Below are positions 36,785 to 45,617 of a stretch of 64,000 bases of DNA, one piece after another. The DNA is from Maribacter stanieri. GTDB taxonomy: Bacteria; Bacteroidota; Bacteroidia; Flavobacteriales; Flavobacteriaceae. A program made the position numbers and the translations under genes. The notes beneath the pieces were generated by a model, which was not told the DNA's origin, ran no database searches, and saw only the letters and a list, made by a program, of their open reading frames with translations. Position 1 is the stretch's first letter, and every line of letters begins with the position of its first letter. The stretch covers positions 150,884 through 214,883 of the forward strand of contig NZ_FOYX01000004.1 of the NCBI RefSeq assembly GCF_900112245.1. Reading direction: 5' to 3'.

Positions 36785-38278
36785 ATGCGGCTTAACTTAA
36801 GAATCATATTTCATTTAATGGGGCTTCTGCTACTTTGTAACGGAGGCTTTATGCTTTTAGCGGCTGTTGTTAGTGGTGTTTACCAAGATGGCGCTACTTT
36901 AAGTATAATGTTGGCATCTATCACCACTATGTTTGTAGGGGTTTTTATGATGTATTATACCAGGGGTCATAAAAAAGAGGTTAAACAGAAAGAGGGTTAT
37001 ATCATAGTAACTTTCGGTTGGATCGTGATGTCCATTTCTGGTATGCTGCCATATCTATTTTCAGGAGCGATACCAACGGTTACAAATGCTTTTTTTGAAA
37101 CCATATCGGGTTATACAACAACTGGAGCTTCTATTATGGATGATATTGAAGCTATGCCGGAGGGTATTTTGTTTTGGCGAAGCTTAACCCATTGGATTGG
37201 GGGAATGGGTATAATTGTATTGGCAATTGCCATATTACCATTGTTGGGAATTGGAGGTATGCAGTTGTTTTCTGCAGAAGCCCCAGGGCCTACGGGAGAT
37301 AAATTGCACCCCAGAATTACAGATACGGCAAAACGTCTTTGGTTAATTTACTTTGGGTATACCGTGGCTGAAACAATCTTGTTGCAAATTGCAGGTATGT
37401 CTTTCTTTGATGCTATAAACCACGCTATGGCAACCCTATCTACAGGAGGTTTTTCTACTAAAAATGCGAGCGTTGCTTATTGGAACGATCAACCAATGAT
37501 TCAGTATATCATCATTTTCTTTATGTTTTTAGCTGGTAGTAATTTCGTTTTAAGCTATTTCGCGTTTAAAGGAAAGGTACAGAAAGTATTTAAGGATGAA
37601 GAGTTTAGATATTATGCAGGTTTCGTTGTTGTATTTACCATTATAGTTGCTTTAGGTGTCTATTATAAGGCCAATATAACAGAGTTGACTCCTGGTTATC
37701 CTATGGTATTGGGTAAGGCGGAAAGCGCATTCAGACATTCATTGTTTCAGATTATTTCGGTAATAACTACAACAGGTTTTGTTAGTGCAGATTTTACACA
37801 GTGGACTCCCTTTTTAACCGTCTTTTTCTTTGGACTATTCTTTTTAGGTGGCTCTGCTGGTTCAACAGCTGGTGGTATAAAGGTAATGCGTCACTTATTG
37901 ATTATTAAGAATGGAGTGTTGGAGTTTAAGCGAACGTTGCATACAAATGCCATAATTCCGGTACGTTATAACAATAAAACAGTAAAGGAGAAAATCGTTT
38001 ATAACATCATTGGTTTCTTCGTGTTGTATATGTTGTTATTTATTATTGGGGCACTGGTCCTTGGTTTTCTCGGTTTGGATTTTGAATCGGCTATTGGTGG
38101 TGCAGCATCTTCTTTGGGTAACGTTGGTCCGGCATTAGGAAGTTTAAATCCTGTAAGTAATTTTAATAGTTTGCCAGATTTGGCAAAGTGGTGGTGTGGA
38201 TTTTTAATGCTGGCCGGTAGGTTAGAACTCTTTACGGTATTGATATTATTGACACCATATTTTTGGAAACGAACATAA
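36785..38278 (+). CDS. trkH: Trk potassium uptake channel subunit TrkH
   Basis: A polytopic inner-membrane K+ translocating subunit of 497 residues. It has the four repeated pore segments of the superfamily: 'SGYTTTGAS' (~residue 112), 'LSTGGFST' (~residue 219), 'TTTGFVS' (~residue 332) and 'SSLGNVGPA' (~residue 440), each with a selectivity-filter glycine. I start it at ATG 36785, right after the trkA stop; a frame opening 21 bases earlier inside trkA adds an unlikely hydrophilic leader. With TrkA it forms the K+ uptake system. A shared terminator follows. Confidence 0.96.
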   Translation: MRLNLRIIFHLMGLLLLCNGGFMLLAAVVSGVYQDGATLSIMLASITTMFVGVFMMYYTRGHKKEVKQKEGYIIVTFGWIVMSISGMLPYLFSGAIPTVTNAFFETISGYTTTGASIMDDIEAMPEGILFWRSLTHWIGGMGIIVLAIAILPLLGIGGMQLFSAEAPGPTGDKLHPRITDTAKRLWLIYFGYTVAETILLQIAGMSFFDAINHAMATLSTGGFSTKNASVAYWNDQPMIQYIIIFFMFLAGSNFVLSYFAFKGKVQKVFKDEEFRYYAGFVVVFTIIVALGVYYKANITELTPGYPMVLGKAESAFRHSLFQIISVITTTGFVSADFTQWTPFLTVFFFGLFFLGGSAGSTAGGIKVMRHLLIIKNGVLEFKRTLHTNAIIPVRYNNKTVKEKIVYNIIGFFVLYMLLFIIGALVLGFLGLDFESAIGGAASSLGNVGPALGSLNPVSNFNSLPDLAKWWCGFLMLAGRLELFTVLILLTPYFWKRT

Positions 38279-38304
38279 GCCGAATGATAACTTTCATTTA
38301 TAAA

Positions 38305-38339
38305 ATAAAAAAGTCCCTTCAAACGAAGGGACTTTTTTA
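38305..38339. terminator. Bidirectional terminator between trkH and the aminotransferase gene
   Basis: The hairpin AAGTCCCTTC / GAAGGGACTT has A and T runs on its two sides and sits between two convergent genes. Confidence 0.9.
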
Positions 38340-38359
38340 ATATGATTAAGTGCTGAGGT

Positions 38360-39550
38360 TTATTTCAGCGCCTCTTTTATTCTTGAAATAGCTTCTTTAA
38401 TTTCCTTAACCGATGCGGCGTAAGAAATACGTATACAATTACCATTACCAAAAGCATCACCGGTTACGGTAGCAACATTGGCAGCTTCTAAGATATACAT
38501 AGAAAAGTCTGAAGCATTATTAATTTTTGTACCGTTCAAAGTTTTACCGAAATATGCGGTAACATCTGGGTATACATAAAATGCACCTTCAGGTTCGTTA
38601 CATTTAAACCCTTCAATCTCATTTAATAAACCTAAAATAAGCTTACGTCTTTCTTTAAATTCATCAACCATATATTTGATACGATCTGGAGATTCTTCTA
38701 AAGCAGTAATAACGGCTCGTTGAGCAATACAATTCGCACCACTCGTTACTTGACCTTGTAATTTATTAGTTGCACGCGCTATGTAAGCTGGTGCGCCAAT
38801 GTAACCTATACGCCACCCGGTCATAGCAAATGCTTTTGCAACACCGTTTACGGTAACTGTACGATCAAACATATCTTCAAATTCAGCCATAGAAGCATGC
38901 TTCGTTACGCCGTAATTAATATGCTCGTAAATTTCATCACTCACTACAATAATTTGAGGGTGATTTTTTAGAACGTCGGCAAGAGCACGTAACTCTTCTT
39001 TACTGTAAATTGATCCACTAGGGTTGCATGGCGAACTATACCATAGCATTCTAGTTTTAGGTGTAATGGCAGCTTCTAATTGTTGGGGAGTCATTTTAAA
39101 ATCATCCTCTAATTTAGTAGGCACTTCTACTGGTACGCCATCTGCTAGTTTAACTATGTCACTATAACTTACCCAGTAAGGACAAGGTAAAATAACTTCA
39201 TCACCTGGGTTTAATATTACTTGGGCAACGTTGTATAAAGATTGTTTTGCTCCAGTTGAAACAACAATTTGTGCAGGCTCATAACTTAAATTGTTATCTC
39301 TCTTGAATTTAGTGATTATAGCCTTTTTAAGGTCTACATAACCATCTACAGGAGTGTATGCATTGTAATCGTCTTTTATAGCCTGAATTGCAGCCTCCTT
39401 AATGTAATCTGGAGTATTAAAATCAGGTTCGCCTAAGCTTAAACCTATAATATCTTTTCCTTGTGCTCTTAATTCACGGGCCTTAGCGGCCATTTCCAAA
39501 GTAGCTGACGGTGTAACACTGTTTATTCTGTCCGAAAGTTGATTGCTCAT
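38360..39550 (-). CDS. Class I/II pyridoxal-phosphate aminotransferase (aspartate aminotransferase-like)
   Basis: A cytoplasmic PLP enzyme of 396 residues. Class I signatures are visible: 'GLSLGEPDFNTPDYI' (~residue 37), 'SPCNPSGS' (~residue 173), 'VVSDEIYEHINYG' (~residue 202) and the Schiff-base lysine segment 'NGVAKAFAMTGWRIGY' (~residue 233). It is closest to the aspartate aminotransferase Igamma subgroup, so it probably exchanges aspartate and oxaloacetate, although substrate choice cannot be fixed from sequence. The desaturase gene ends 15 bases upstream on the same strand. Confidence 0.92.
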   Translation of the reverse strand: MSNQLSDRINSVTPSATLEMAAKARELRAQGKDIIGLSLGEPDFNTPDYIKEAAIQAIKDDYNAYTPVDGYVDLKKAIITKFKRDNNLSYEPAQIVVSTGAKQSLYNVAQVILNPGDEVILPCPYWVSYSDIVKLADGVPVEVPTKLEDDFKMTPQQLEAAITPKTRMLWYSSPCNPSGSIYSKEELRALADVLKNHPQIIVVSDEIYEHINYGVTKHASMAEFEDMFDRTVTVNGVAKAFAMTGWRIGYIGAPAYIARATNKLQGQVTSGANCIAQRAVITALEESPDRIKYMVDEFKERRKLILGLLNEIEGFKCNEPEGAFYVYPDVTAYFGKTLNGTKINNASDFSMYILEAANVATVTGDAFGNGNCIRISYAASVKEIKEAISRIKEALK

Positions 39551-39565
39551 GGGTGCTATTGATTT

Positions 39566-40666
39566 CTAGTATTGTAATGTAGGCTCTTTGCCTAATTCTT
39601 TTAAATGTTTAAAGTGCGAAATTATAGCTTTTCTAGTAGTTTTATACTCGTGATATGGTAAATTAAATTCCTGTGCTGTTTGTTTCACAATTTTAGAAAT
39701 ATTTGTGTAATGTACATGGCTAATGTTAGGAAATATATGATGCTCCACTTGGTGATTTAATCCACCAGTAAACCAGTTTACGATTTTATTTTTTGTACCA
39801 AAATTAACGGTAGTAAAAAGTTGGTGAATAGCCCAAGTATTTTTCATTGTTCCAGATTCATCTGGTAAAGGTGTGTCTGCGTCATCAACAATATGTGCTA
39901 GTTGAAAAACAACACTTAATATTACGCCAGCTACATAATGCATTAAAAAGAATCCGATTAAAATTTTCCACCAAGCAATATCTAAAATTAACATTGGTAG
40001 TACGATCCAAATAGTAATATATAATAACTTGGTAACGATAAGTGTACTCCAGTTCAATCTCGCGCTAGGTAATTTACCGTAAGATAATTTACGTTTCATG
40101 TAGCGATACATTTGTTGAAAATCTGTAGTAATTGCCCAATTAAAAGTTAGCAACCCATAAAGAAGTACGGAGTAGAAATGTTGAAACCTATGGTGTTTTT
40201 TCCATTCTGCATGTTTAGAGAAACGTAAAATTCTACCTGCTTCCATATCCTCATCATGTTCATGTATGTTAGTGTATGTATGGTGTAGTACATTGTGCTG
40301 TACTTGCCAATTGTAAACGTTACCAGCAAGAATGTATATACTGCTTCCCATTAGTTTGTTTACCCATTTTTTGTTAGAATAAGCCCCGTGGTTACCATCG
40401 TGCATAACGTTCATACCAACACCGGCCATACCGATACCCATAACAATGGTTAATAATACATTTGCCCAATTAGGCAGACCTAAAGTTAAAATCAAAAAAT
40501 AAGGAGCAAGAAAAAGAGCGAACATAACCACTGTCTTAAGGTGTAGTTTCCAATTTCCTGTCTTTTTTAATTTATTGGTTTTAAAGTAATCGTTAACTCT
40601 GCTATTTAAAGTTTTAAAAAACTTTGCAGAATCTGTTCTTGGAAAGCGAATGCTATTTTGTTCCAT
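39566..40666 (-). CDS. Membrane fatty acid desaturase (acyl-lipid/acyl-CoA type)
   Basis: A 366-residue integral-membrane di-iron enzyme that introduces a double bond into acyl chains. The three histidine boxes are present: HDGNHG (~residue 89), HNVLHHTY (~residue 124) and HQVEHHIFP (~residue 310), between hydrophobic pairs of segments. The HQVEHH box with a leading Q resembles front-end (delta-5/6-type) desaturases, but no fused cytochrome b5 is present. It may adjust membrane fluidity. It starts 121 bases from the divergent rsmG gene and probably shares a transcript with the aminotransferase. Confidence 0.92.
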   Translation of the reverse strand: MEQNSIRFPRTDSAKFFKTLNSRVNDYFKTNKLKKTGNWKLHLKTVVMFALFLAPYFLILTLGLPNWANVLLTIVMGIGMAGVGMNVMHDGNHGAYSNKKWVNKLMGSSIYILAGNVYNWQVQHNVLHHTYTNIHEHDEDMEAGRILRFSKHAEWKKHHRFQHFYSVLLYGLLTFNWAITTDFQQMYRYMKRKLSYGKLPSARLNWSTLIVTKLLYITIWIVLPMLILDIAWWKILIGFFLMHYVAGVILSVVFQLAHIVDDADTPLPDESGTMKNTWAIHQLFTTVNFGTKNKIVNWFTGGLNHQVEHHIFPNISHVHYTNISKIVKQTAQEFNLPYHEYKTTRKAIISHFKHLKELGKEPTLQY

Positions 40667-40787
40667 AATTCGGTAATCTTTTACTTAATATGATGTAATT
40701 GAATGTATAATAGTTTGATAGCTTAATTAAAAGCTAAATCTTTGCAATAGTGAATATACTAATAATATCTACTTTACAAATATACGG

Positions 40788-41423
40788 ATGACAGCTGAAA
40801 TCATATTTGAAAATTTTCCCAATTTATCTGAAGATCAGAAACAAAACTTCATAAAATTAGAGGAACTATATAAAGATTGGAACCAAAAGATTAATGTAGT
40901 TTCAAGAAAAGATATAGATGAGCTTTATTTAAGACACGTTTTACACTCGCTTGGAATAGCTAAATTCATAGCGTTTAAAGATGGTTCAACTGTGCTTGAT
41001 GTAGGTACGGGTGGTGGTTTTCCAGGAATTCCTTTAGCTATTTTTTTTCCTGAAGTACACTTTACTTTAGTTGATTCCATCGGTAAAAAAATAAAAGTAG
41101 TTAATGAAGTTGTAGAGGGGTTGGGAATCACTAACGTAACCACTATTAATGCAAGAGTTGAAGAAATACCAGGACAGTTCGATTTTATCGTAAGTAGGGC
41201 AGTGGCTGCTATGCCTACATTCGTGCACTGGATTAAGGGTAAAATCAAAAAGGAGTCAGCACATTCCATAAGAAATGGAATACTTTATCTAAAAGGTGGA
41301 GATTTAAAAGATGAATTGAAAGACTATAGAACAGCGGAAATCTTTGAGTTGACCGATTACTTTAAAGAGGACTTTTTTGAAACAAAGAAAATGGTCTACC
41401 TACCCTTGAAATACAAAGGCTAG
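40788..41423 (+). CDS. rsmG: 16S rRNA (guanine(527)-N7)-methyltransferase RsmG
   Basis: A 211-residue SAM-dependent methyltransferase acting on G527 of 16S rRNA. The N-terminal helical part leads to 'DWNQKINVVSRKDIDELYLRH' blocks (residues ~29-49, typical of GidB), the SAM loop 'VLDVGTGGGFPGIPLAI' (~residue 68) and 'VSRAVAAMPTFVHW' (~residue 132). The length is normal. It is divergent from the desaturase gene. Between its stop and the terminator at 41681 lie about 250 bases in which I see no gene. Confidence 0.95.
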   Translation: MTAEIIFENFPNLSEDQKQNFIKLEELYKDWNQKINVVSRKDIDELYLRHVLHSLGIAKFIAFKDGSTVLDVGTGGGFPGIPLAIFFPEVHFTLVDSIGKKIKVVNEVVEGLGITNVTTINARVEEIPGQFDFIVSRAVAAMPTFVHWIKGKIKKESAHSIRNGILYLKGGDLKDELKDYRTAEIFELTDYFKEDFFETKKMVYLPLKYKG

Positions 41424-41680
41424 AGAAATCTCCTAATTAAGTTGAATTTAGATGCTAAATGCTTGGTAATAAGCTCTTCTGTATTTCTGTACAAATAGTT
41501 TAATAGAATTCCAGGTTAACATATAAAAACTGCTTAATTGAGTACTTGTTTTTGAATTTTTCATAAGAAGTTGATTTTGAATGAACTATGAATTTCGGAA
41601 ATTCTTTATTAGTTTACAATTTATTAACGTTAAATTTACATTGATATTGTTTGTAACATCGGCTCTTATTTTGAAATAAT

Positions 41681-41723
41681 AAAAAAACGCCCAATAACTG
41701 CTTAATAGTTATTGGGCGTTTTT
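41681..41723. terminator. Bidirectional terminator between rsmG and the DinB-family gene
   Basis: A long hairpin (AAACGCCCAATAACT / AGTTATTGGGCGTTT) has an A run before and a T run after it, serving convergent genes. Confidence 0.92.
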
Positions 41724-41739
41724 AATATGAATTCGGTTT

Positions 41740-42252
41740 TTATTTACTCCATGGTGGTACAACACCGTTTGTTCTTGCGTAGGCAATAAGTTGACCTTTA
41801 TGTTCGCCGTTATGTTCCATAATGGCTAATAAACCACCTAGTTTATTAGATTTCATAAACCCGAAATCGACTTCTTCGTTTAAACTACCATCTTCTACTT
41901 TGGTAATGTTTTCAAGTACAAAATCGTTAGATTTTTTAAGAGCGGCAATGATGTTTTCTTTTCCTGTGATTTTACCCAAATTCATTACATCTACATCTTC
42001 AGGTGGCGCAAAGCCTAGTTTAGAGGCAAGAAAATAATTTCCGCCTGCTACATGCAAAAGAGCTTCGCCAACAGAACTGATGCCTTCAGCAGGTCTCCAG
42101 TCATATTTGTCCTCTGGGAATGCTTCGGCAAGTTGTATTACTTGGGCTTGATTACCTGTTAAAACTGCTTTAATTGTGTTTTGTGTTAATTCTTCTTGTG
42201 CATAAGAAAAACATCCAACAAATAAGAATGTAATTACTAGTAACTTTTTCAT
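41740..42252 (-). CDS. DinB-family protein with signal peptide
   Basis: A 170-residue protein with a signal peptide ('MKKLLVITFLFVGCFSYAQ'), followed by a four-helix DinB/YfiT-like domain. Histidines that could bind a metal are in 'LLHVAGG' (~residue 67) and 'MEHNGEHKGQL' (~residue 147), matching the three-His site of the superfamily. The export signal is common in Flavobacteriaceae DinB paralogues, but the activity is unknown; links to thiol-dependent transferases come only from the fold. The ATG at 42252 was chosen over a TTG ten codons upstream, since it gives a proper signal peptide. Confidence 0.85.
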   Translation of the reverse strand: MKKLLVITFLFVGCFSYAQEELTQNTIKAVLTGNQAQVIQLAEAFPEDKYDWRPAEGISSVGEALLHVAGGNYFLASKLGFAPPEDVDVMNLGKITGKENIIAALKKSNDFVLENITKVEDGSLNEEVDFGFMKSNKLGGLLAIMEHNGEHKGQLIAYARTNGVVPPWSK

Positions 42253-42327
42253 AGTTAAGGTTTTAAGTTGAGTGAAAATCAAAATTTATTAGAGTAATGT
42301 ACTATAATTATTGAGTACAGTCAATAA

Positions 42328-42360
42328 AAAAGGCCGAATATGAATTCGGCCTTCTTAAAT
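42328..42360 (-). terminator. Terminator after pruA
   Basis: The hairpin AAGGCCGAAT / ATTCGGCCTT is followed by a T run on the minus strand and lies directly after the pruA stop. Confidence 0.88.
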
Positions 42361-42363
42361 GTT

Positions 42364-43992
42364 TTATCCTAAAAATGGATACCTGTAATCAACTGGAGTA
42401 ACAAATGTCTCCTTAATTAATCTTGGAGATACCCAGCGTAAAAGGTTTTGTGCGGAACCAGCTTTGTCATTTGTTCCAGAAGCTCTTGCTCCGCCAAATG
42501 GTTGTTGTCCAACAACAGCGCCAGTAGGTTTGTCATTGATATAGAAATTACCTGCGCAATTTTGCAGGGCTTTAGTAGCTTCATCAATAGCGTATCTATC
42601 TTGTGAAAGAACAGCACCTGTAAGTGCGTATTCAGACGTGCCATCAATTAATTTTAATGTTTCGCTCCATTCTTTGTCATCATAAACATAAATAGTTACA
42701 ACAGGACCGAATAATTCAGTTTCCATAGTTGTGTATTTAGGGTCTGTAGTTAAGATAACTGTAGGTTCAATGAAATAACCTTTAGACTTGTCAAAAGAAC
42801 CACCTGCGTAAACTTCTGCATTCTTGTCTTCTTTTGCTTGGGTGATGTATTTTGCCAATTTATCAAAAGAACCTTCGTGAATTACGGCGGTTATAAAATT
42901 GCTCATATCCTCAGGAGAACCTGGTTTGTTAAATGATGCAATATCAGCTTTAACATATTCTAAAATCTCTTTTGAAGTAGATTTCGGTAAATATACTCTT
43001 GATGCAGCACTGCATTTTTGACCTTGAAATTCAAATGCCCCTCTAGAAATAGCTGTGGCCACTTGTTTTGGGTTAGCCGTTGGGTGTGCAAGAATAAAAT
43101 CTTTACCGCCAGTTTCACCAACAATTTTTGGATAGGTTTTGTAGGTATGAATGTTATTTCCTATTTGTTTCCAAAGTTCTTTGAATACGTGCGTAGAACC
43201 TGTAAAATGTATACCAGCAAAATCAGGGCTAGCCAATACCGTTTCGGTAATCATTACTGGGTCACCATAAACAACATTAATAACTCCGTCAGGTAAACCA
43301 GCTTCTTTAAAGATATCTACGATTACTTTTGCAGAGAATATTTGACTATCACTAGGTTTCCATACAACTACATTACCCATCATGGCGGCACTTGCAGGTA
43401 GGTTACCTGCAATAGCGGTAAAGTTGAATGGGGTAATTGCGTAAACAAAACCTTCTAATGGTCTATATTCGACTCTGTTCCATATTCCTTCTGCAGAATC
43501 TGGTTGTTGCTCATAAATTTGAGACATATATTCTACGTTAAAACGTAAAAAGTCAATCAATTCACACGCAGCATCTATTTCTGCCTGGTGAATATTTTTA
43601 GATTGCGCAATCATGGTCGCTGCGTTAATTTTTGCTCGGTAAGGGCCTGCAATTAACTCTGCCGCTTTAAGGAAAATAGCCGCTCGTTGTTCCCAAGTTA
43701 GGTTGGCCCAAGCATCTCTTGAAGTTAAACAGTTATCTATTGCAGACTGCACATGCTTTTTCTCCGCGGTATGATAAGTACCTACAATATGCTTGTGGTC
43801 GTGCGGTGGTGACATAGGCTTAGTATTGCCTGTACGTACCTCTTCTGATCCAATGTACATTGGTACATCAACCGTATCGTTGAAATATGCTTTGTATTGT
43901 TCCAAAACCGCTTCCCTCTCTGGAGATCCAGGAGCGTAGCTTTTAATTGGTTCGTTAAATGCTGTAGGAACTTGAAAAAATCCTTTACCCAT
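42364..43992 (-). CDS. pruA: L-glutamate gamma-semialdehyde dehydrogenase (1-pyrroline-5-carboxylate dehydrogenase)
   Basis: An NAD-dependent aldehyde dehydrogenase of 542 residues that oxidises glutamate semialdehyde to glutamate in proline breakdown. Present are 'TPFNFTAIAGNLPASAAMMGN' in two pieces (~residues 191-211), the glutamate segment 'IVGETGGKDFILAHPTAN' (~residue 291) and the catalytic cysteine in 'FEFQGQKCSAASRVY' (~residue 326). This is the stand-alone eukaryote-like PruA form, not the bifunctional PutA. No proline dehydrogenase gene is adjacent. The start is the ATG at 43992, with a -7 element 30 bases upstream. Confidence 0.96.
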   Translation of the reverse strand: MGKGFFQVPTAFNEPIKSYAPGSPEREAVLEQYKAYFNDTVDVPMYIGSEEVRTGNTKPMSPPHDHKHIVGTYHTAEKKHVQSAIDNCLTSRDAWANLTWEQRAAIFLKAAELIAGPYRAKINAATMIAQSKNIHQAEIDAACELIDFLRFNVEYMSQIYEQQPDSAEGIWNRVEYRPLEGFVYAITPFNFTAIAGNLPASAAMMGNVVVWKPSDSQIFSAKVIVDIFKEAGLPDGVINVVYGDPVMITETVLASPDFAGIHFTGSTHVFKELWKQIGNNIHTYKTYPKIVGETGGKDFILAHPTANPKQVATAISRGAFEFQGQKCSAASRVYLPKSTSKEILEYVKADIASFNKPGSPEDMSNFITAVIHEGSFDKLAKYITQAKEDKNAEVYAGGSFDKSKGYFIEPTVILTTDPKYTTMETELFGPVVTIYVYDDKEWSETLKLIDGTSEYALTGAVLSQDRYAIDEATKALQNCAGNFYINDKPTGAVVGQQPFGGARASGTNDKAGSAQNLLRWVSPRLIKETFVTPVDYRYPFLG

Positions 43993-44021
43993 TGTCAAAA
44001 TTTTTAAATTAAAAAGTTGAC

Positions 44022-44029
44022 CAAAGGTA
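44022..44029 (-). promoter_or_regulatory. Candidate promoter -7 element for pruA
   Basis: The minus strand reads TACCTTTG, an exact TAnnTTTG match; 17 bases further upstream is TTTA, one mismatch from the -33 TTTG. Confidence 0.55.
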
Positions 44030-44073
44030 CTAAAAGGGTGTTGGACTAAAAACTATAAAAAAGGTAAAAGGAT

Positions 44074-44463
44074 TTAGTTTAGGGCAAAAGGTGCACTAAA
44101 TTTAAAAGTAGGAATGTAGACCCTGAATTTTTCGGCGTTATTTATGATTACCATATTATAATGACCTTTCATAGCACCTATAGGTGATGTTAGAAGACAG
44201 CCAGAATTATAGGTGTGAGAATCCCCAGGTTGAATTACAGGTTTTGTGCCTATAACACCTTCACCATCTAAGGTTTCCATATCATTTAAAGAATCATATA
44301 TTTTCCAATGACGAGAGGTTAACTGAACAGCATCTTTACTTTGATTCTCAATGGTAATAGTATACCCAAATGCATAATGCATTTTGTAATTTTTAAAGAA
44401 CGTGCCTTCAAAAGTTGTCTGAACCGATATTTTAATGCCTTTAGTGACCTGTGTTATCATCAT
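44074..44463 (-). CDS. apaG: ApaG domain protein
   Basis: A 129-residue protein forming the immunoglobulin/FN3-like ApaG fold. Typical stretches are 'YTITIENQSKDAVQLTSRHW' in order (~residues 34-53), 'GEGVIGTKPVIQPGDSHTY' (~residue 67) and 'GAMKGHYNM' (~residue 96). The family has been tied genetically to Co2+/Mg2+ efflux and ApaH, but its biochemical role is unknown. It starts two bases after the DUF3667 gene ends, so the two are co-expressed. A double ATG allows a start one codon later. Confidence 0.93.
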   Translation of the reverse strand: MMITQVTKGIKISVQTTFEGTFFKNYKMHYAFGYTITIENQSKDAVQLTSRHWKIYDSLNDMETLDGEGVIGTKPVIQPGDSHTYNSGCLLTSPIGAMKGHYNMVIINNAEKFRVYIPTFKFSAPFALN

Positions 44464-44465
44464 AT

Positions 44466-45590
44466 TTAATATGTAAATACGCTTGCAGCGATTAATATTG
44501 TTATCGCAATACCCCCTAAGATAAAAAATATTGTATTTAGGAGAAAATACTTTATAACAGTTTTAACTCTTCCTTGCTGATAGAAATTTCGCATTGCTTT
44601 ATAAAGGTAGATTGCGAATATTAAAATAAATAATCCTTCACTACCAATATTGAACAAAGCGTTAATCAAATTGCTAACAATGAGCAAGATAAATAATAAT
44701 GATTGATTGTGGAAACTAAAGATTAAATGATCGGTATAAGTATATTTTTTTCTGATATAGACCATCCAAATGAAGAAAGAAAAGAACGGAAGAAAGAAAA
44801 ATGTGGTAATTGGAAGTTTTGAGATCAGAGAATTTAAAAATGAACCCGGTCTTCTTTCAATATCCGATAAACTATTAGCTAAGTTAAATGCCATTTCATT
44901 TTCCTTTGCTTTCGGTAAATTGAATTTAGTGACGCCCTGTTCAAAATAATTTATGGTATCGTGTTTTATAACGGTGCTAAAAAATTGAATTTTTTCAGCG
45001 AATCTTTCGGCTATTCCGCCTGAATCTATTTTTTGGAAATATAATTCTGGGTTAGATAATAGGGTAGAATCTCTTTGGCTTATTCCATTGGTAATAAACC
45101 TTTTAATTTTTAGGGAATCTAATTGGGCAAGAGCTATTTGTTTTTCTTGCTCGCTGTCAAATTCAAGCTTATTCAATTCTGTGTCAAGATTAAAAATAGG
45201 GCTATTGTTTCCTGAGCCAAATTTATTGAAAGATTCAAATTCACTATTGAAACTTATTATTAAAAAGTAAATTATGGCTAGACTTAATAGAAAACGAAAG
45301 GGGTTGGTGTATGAAAGTCGTTTGCCAGAGATATATTCATTGGTAATTTTACCTGGTCTTAAGAGCAGGGCGGCAAGTGTACGCCATAACTTAGAATCGT
45401 AAGAAAGGTAATTGGCGAGAAATTCTTCAAAAAAATCAACTAAAGTGAGTTTTTTGGTGCTGTTGGCTTGCGAGCAATTGGGGCAGTATTTATCACTTAA
45501 TTCTAATGGGTGCCCACAATTAAGGCAATTTACGCCTCTATATCGCAGTTTAAATCTTCCTGATGGTTGAATAGTTGGTTTGTTTTCCAT
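44466..45590 (-). CDS. DUF3667 family membrane protein with N-terminal zinc ribbon
   Basis: A 374-residue protein. An N-terminal CxxC-x(n)-CxxC zinc ribbon ('CLNCGHPL', 'YCPNCSQ'; residues ~20-42) leads to 'LRPGKITNEYISGKRLSYTNP' in the amphipathic region (~residue 77), a membrane segment near residue 105, a polar ~130-residue loop, and three or four C-terminal membrane segments. This is the DUF3667 layout. The function is unknown. It lies between the T9SS plug gene and apaG on the same strand with short gaps (27 and 2 bases), suggesting one operon. Confidence 0.85.
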   Translation of the reverse strand: MENKPTIQPSGRFKLRYRGVNCLNCGHPLELSDKYCPNCSQANSTKKLTLVDFFEEFLANYLSYDSKLWRTLAALLLRPGKITNEYISGKRLSYTNPFRFLLSLAIIYFLIISFNSEFESFNKFGSGNNSPIFNLDTELNKLEFDSEQEKQIALAQLDSLKIKRFITNGISQRDSTLLSNPELYFQKIDSGGIAERFAEKIQFFSTVIKHDTINYFEQGVTKFNLPKAKENEMAFNLANSLSDIERRPGSFLNSLISKLPITTFFFLPFFSFFIWMVYIRKKYTYTDHLIFSFHNQSLLFILLIVSNLINALFNIGSEGLFILIFAIYLYKAMRNFYQQGRVKTVIKYFLLNTIFFILGGIAITILIAASVFTY

Positions 45591-45617
45591 GAATCAATGA
45601 AAAACGCGAATATACAG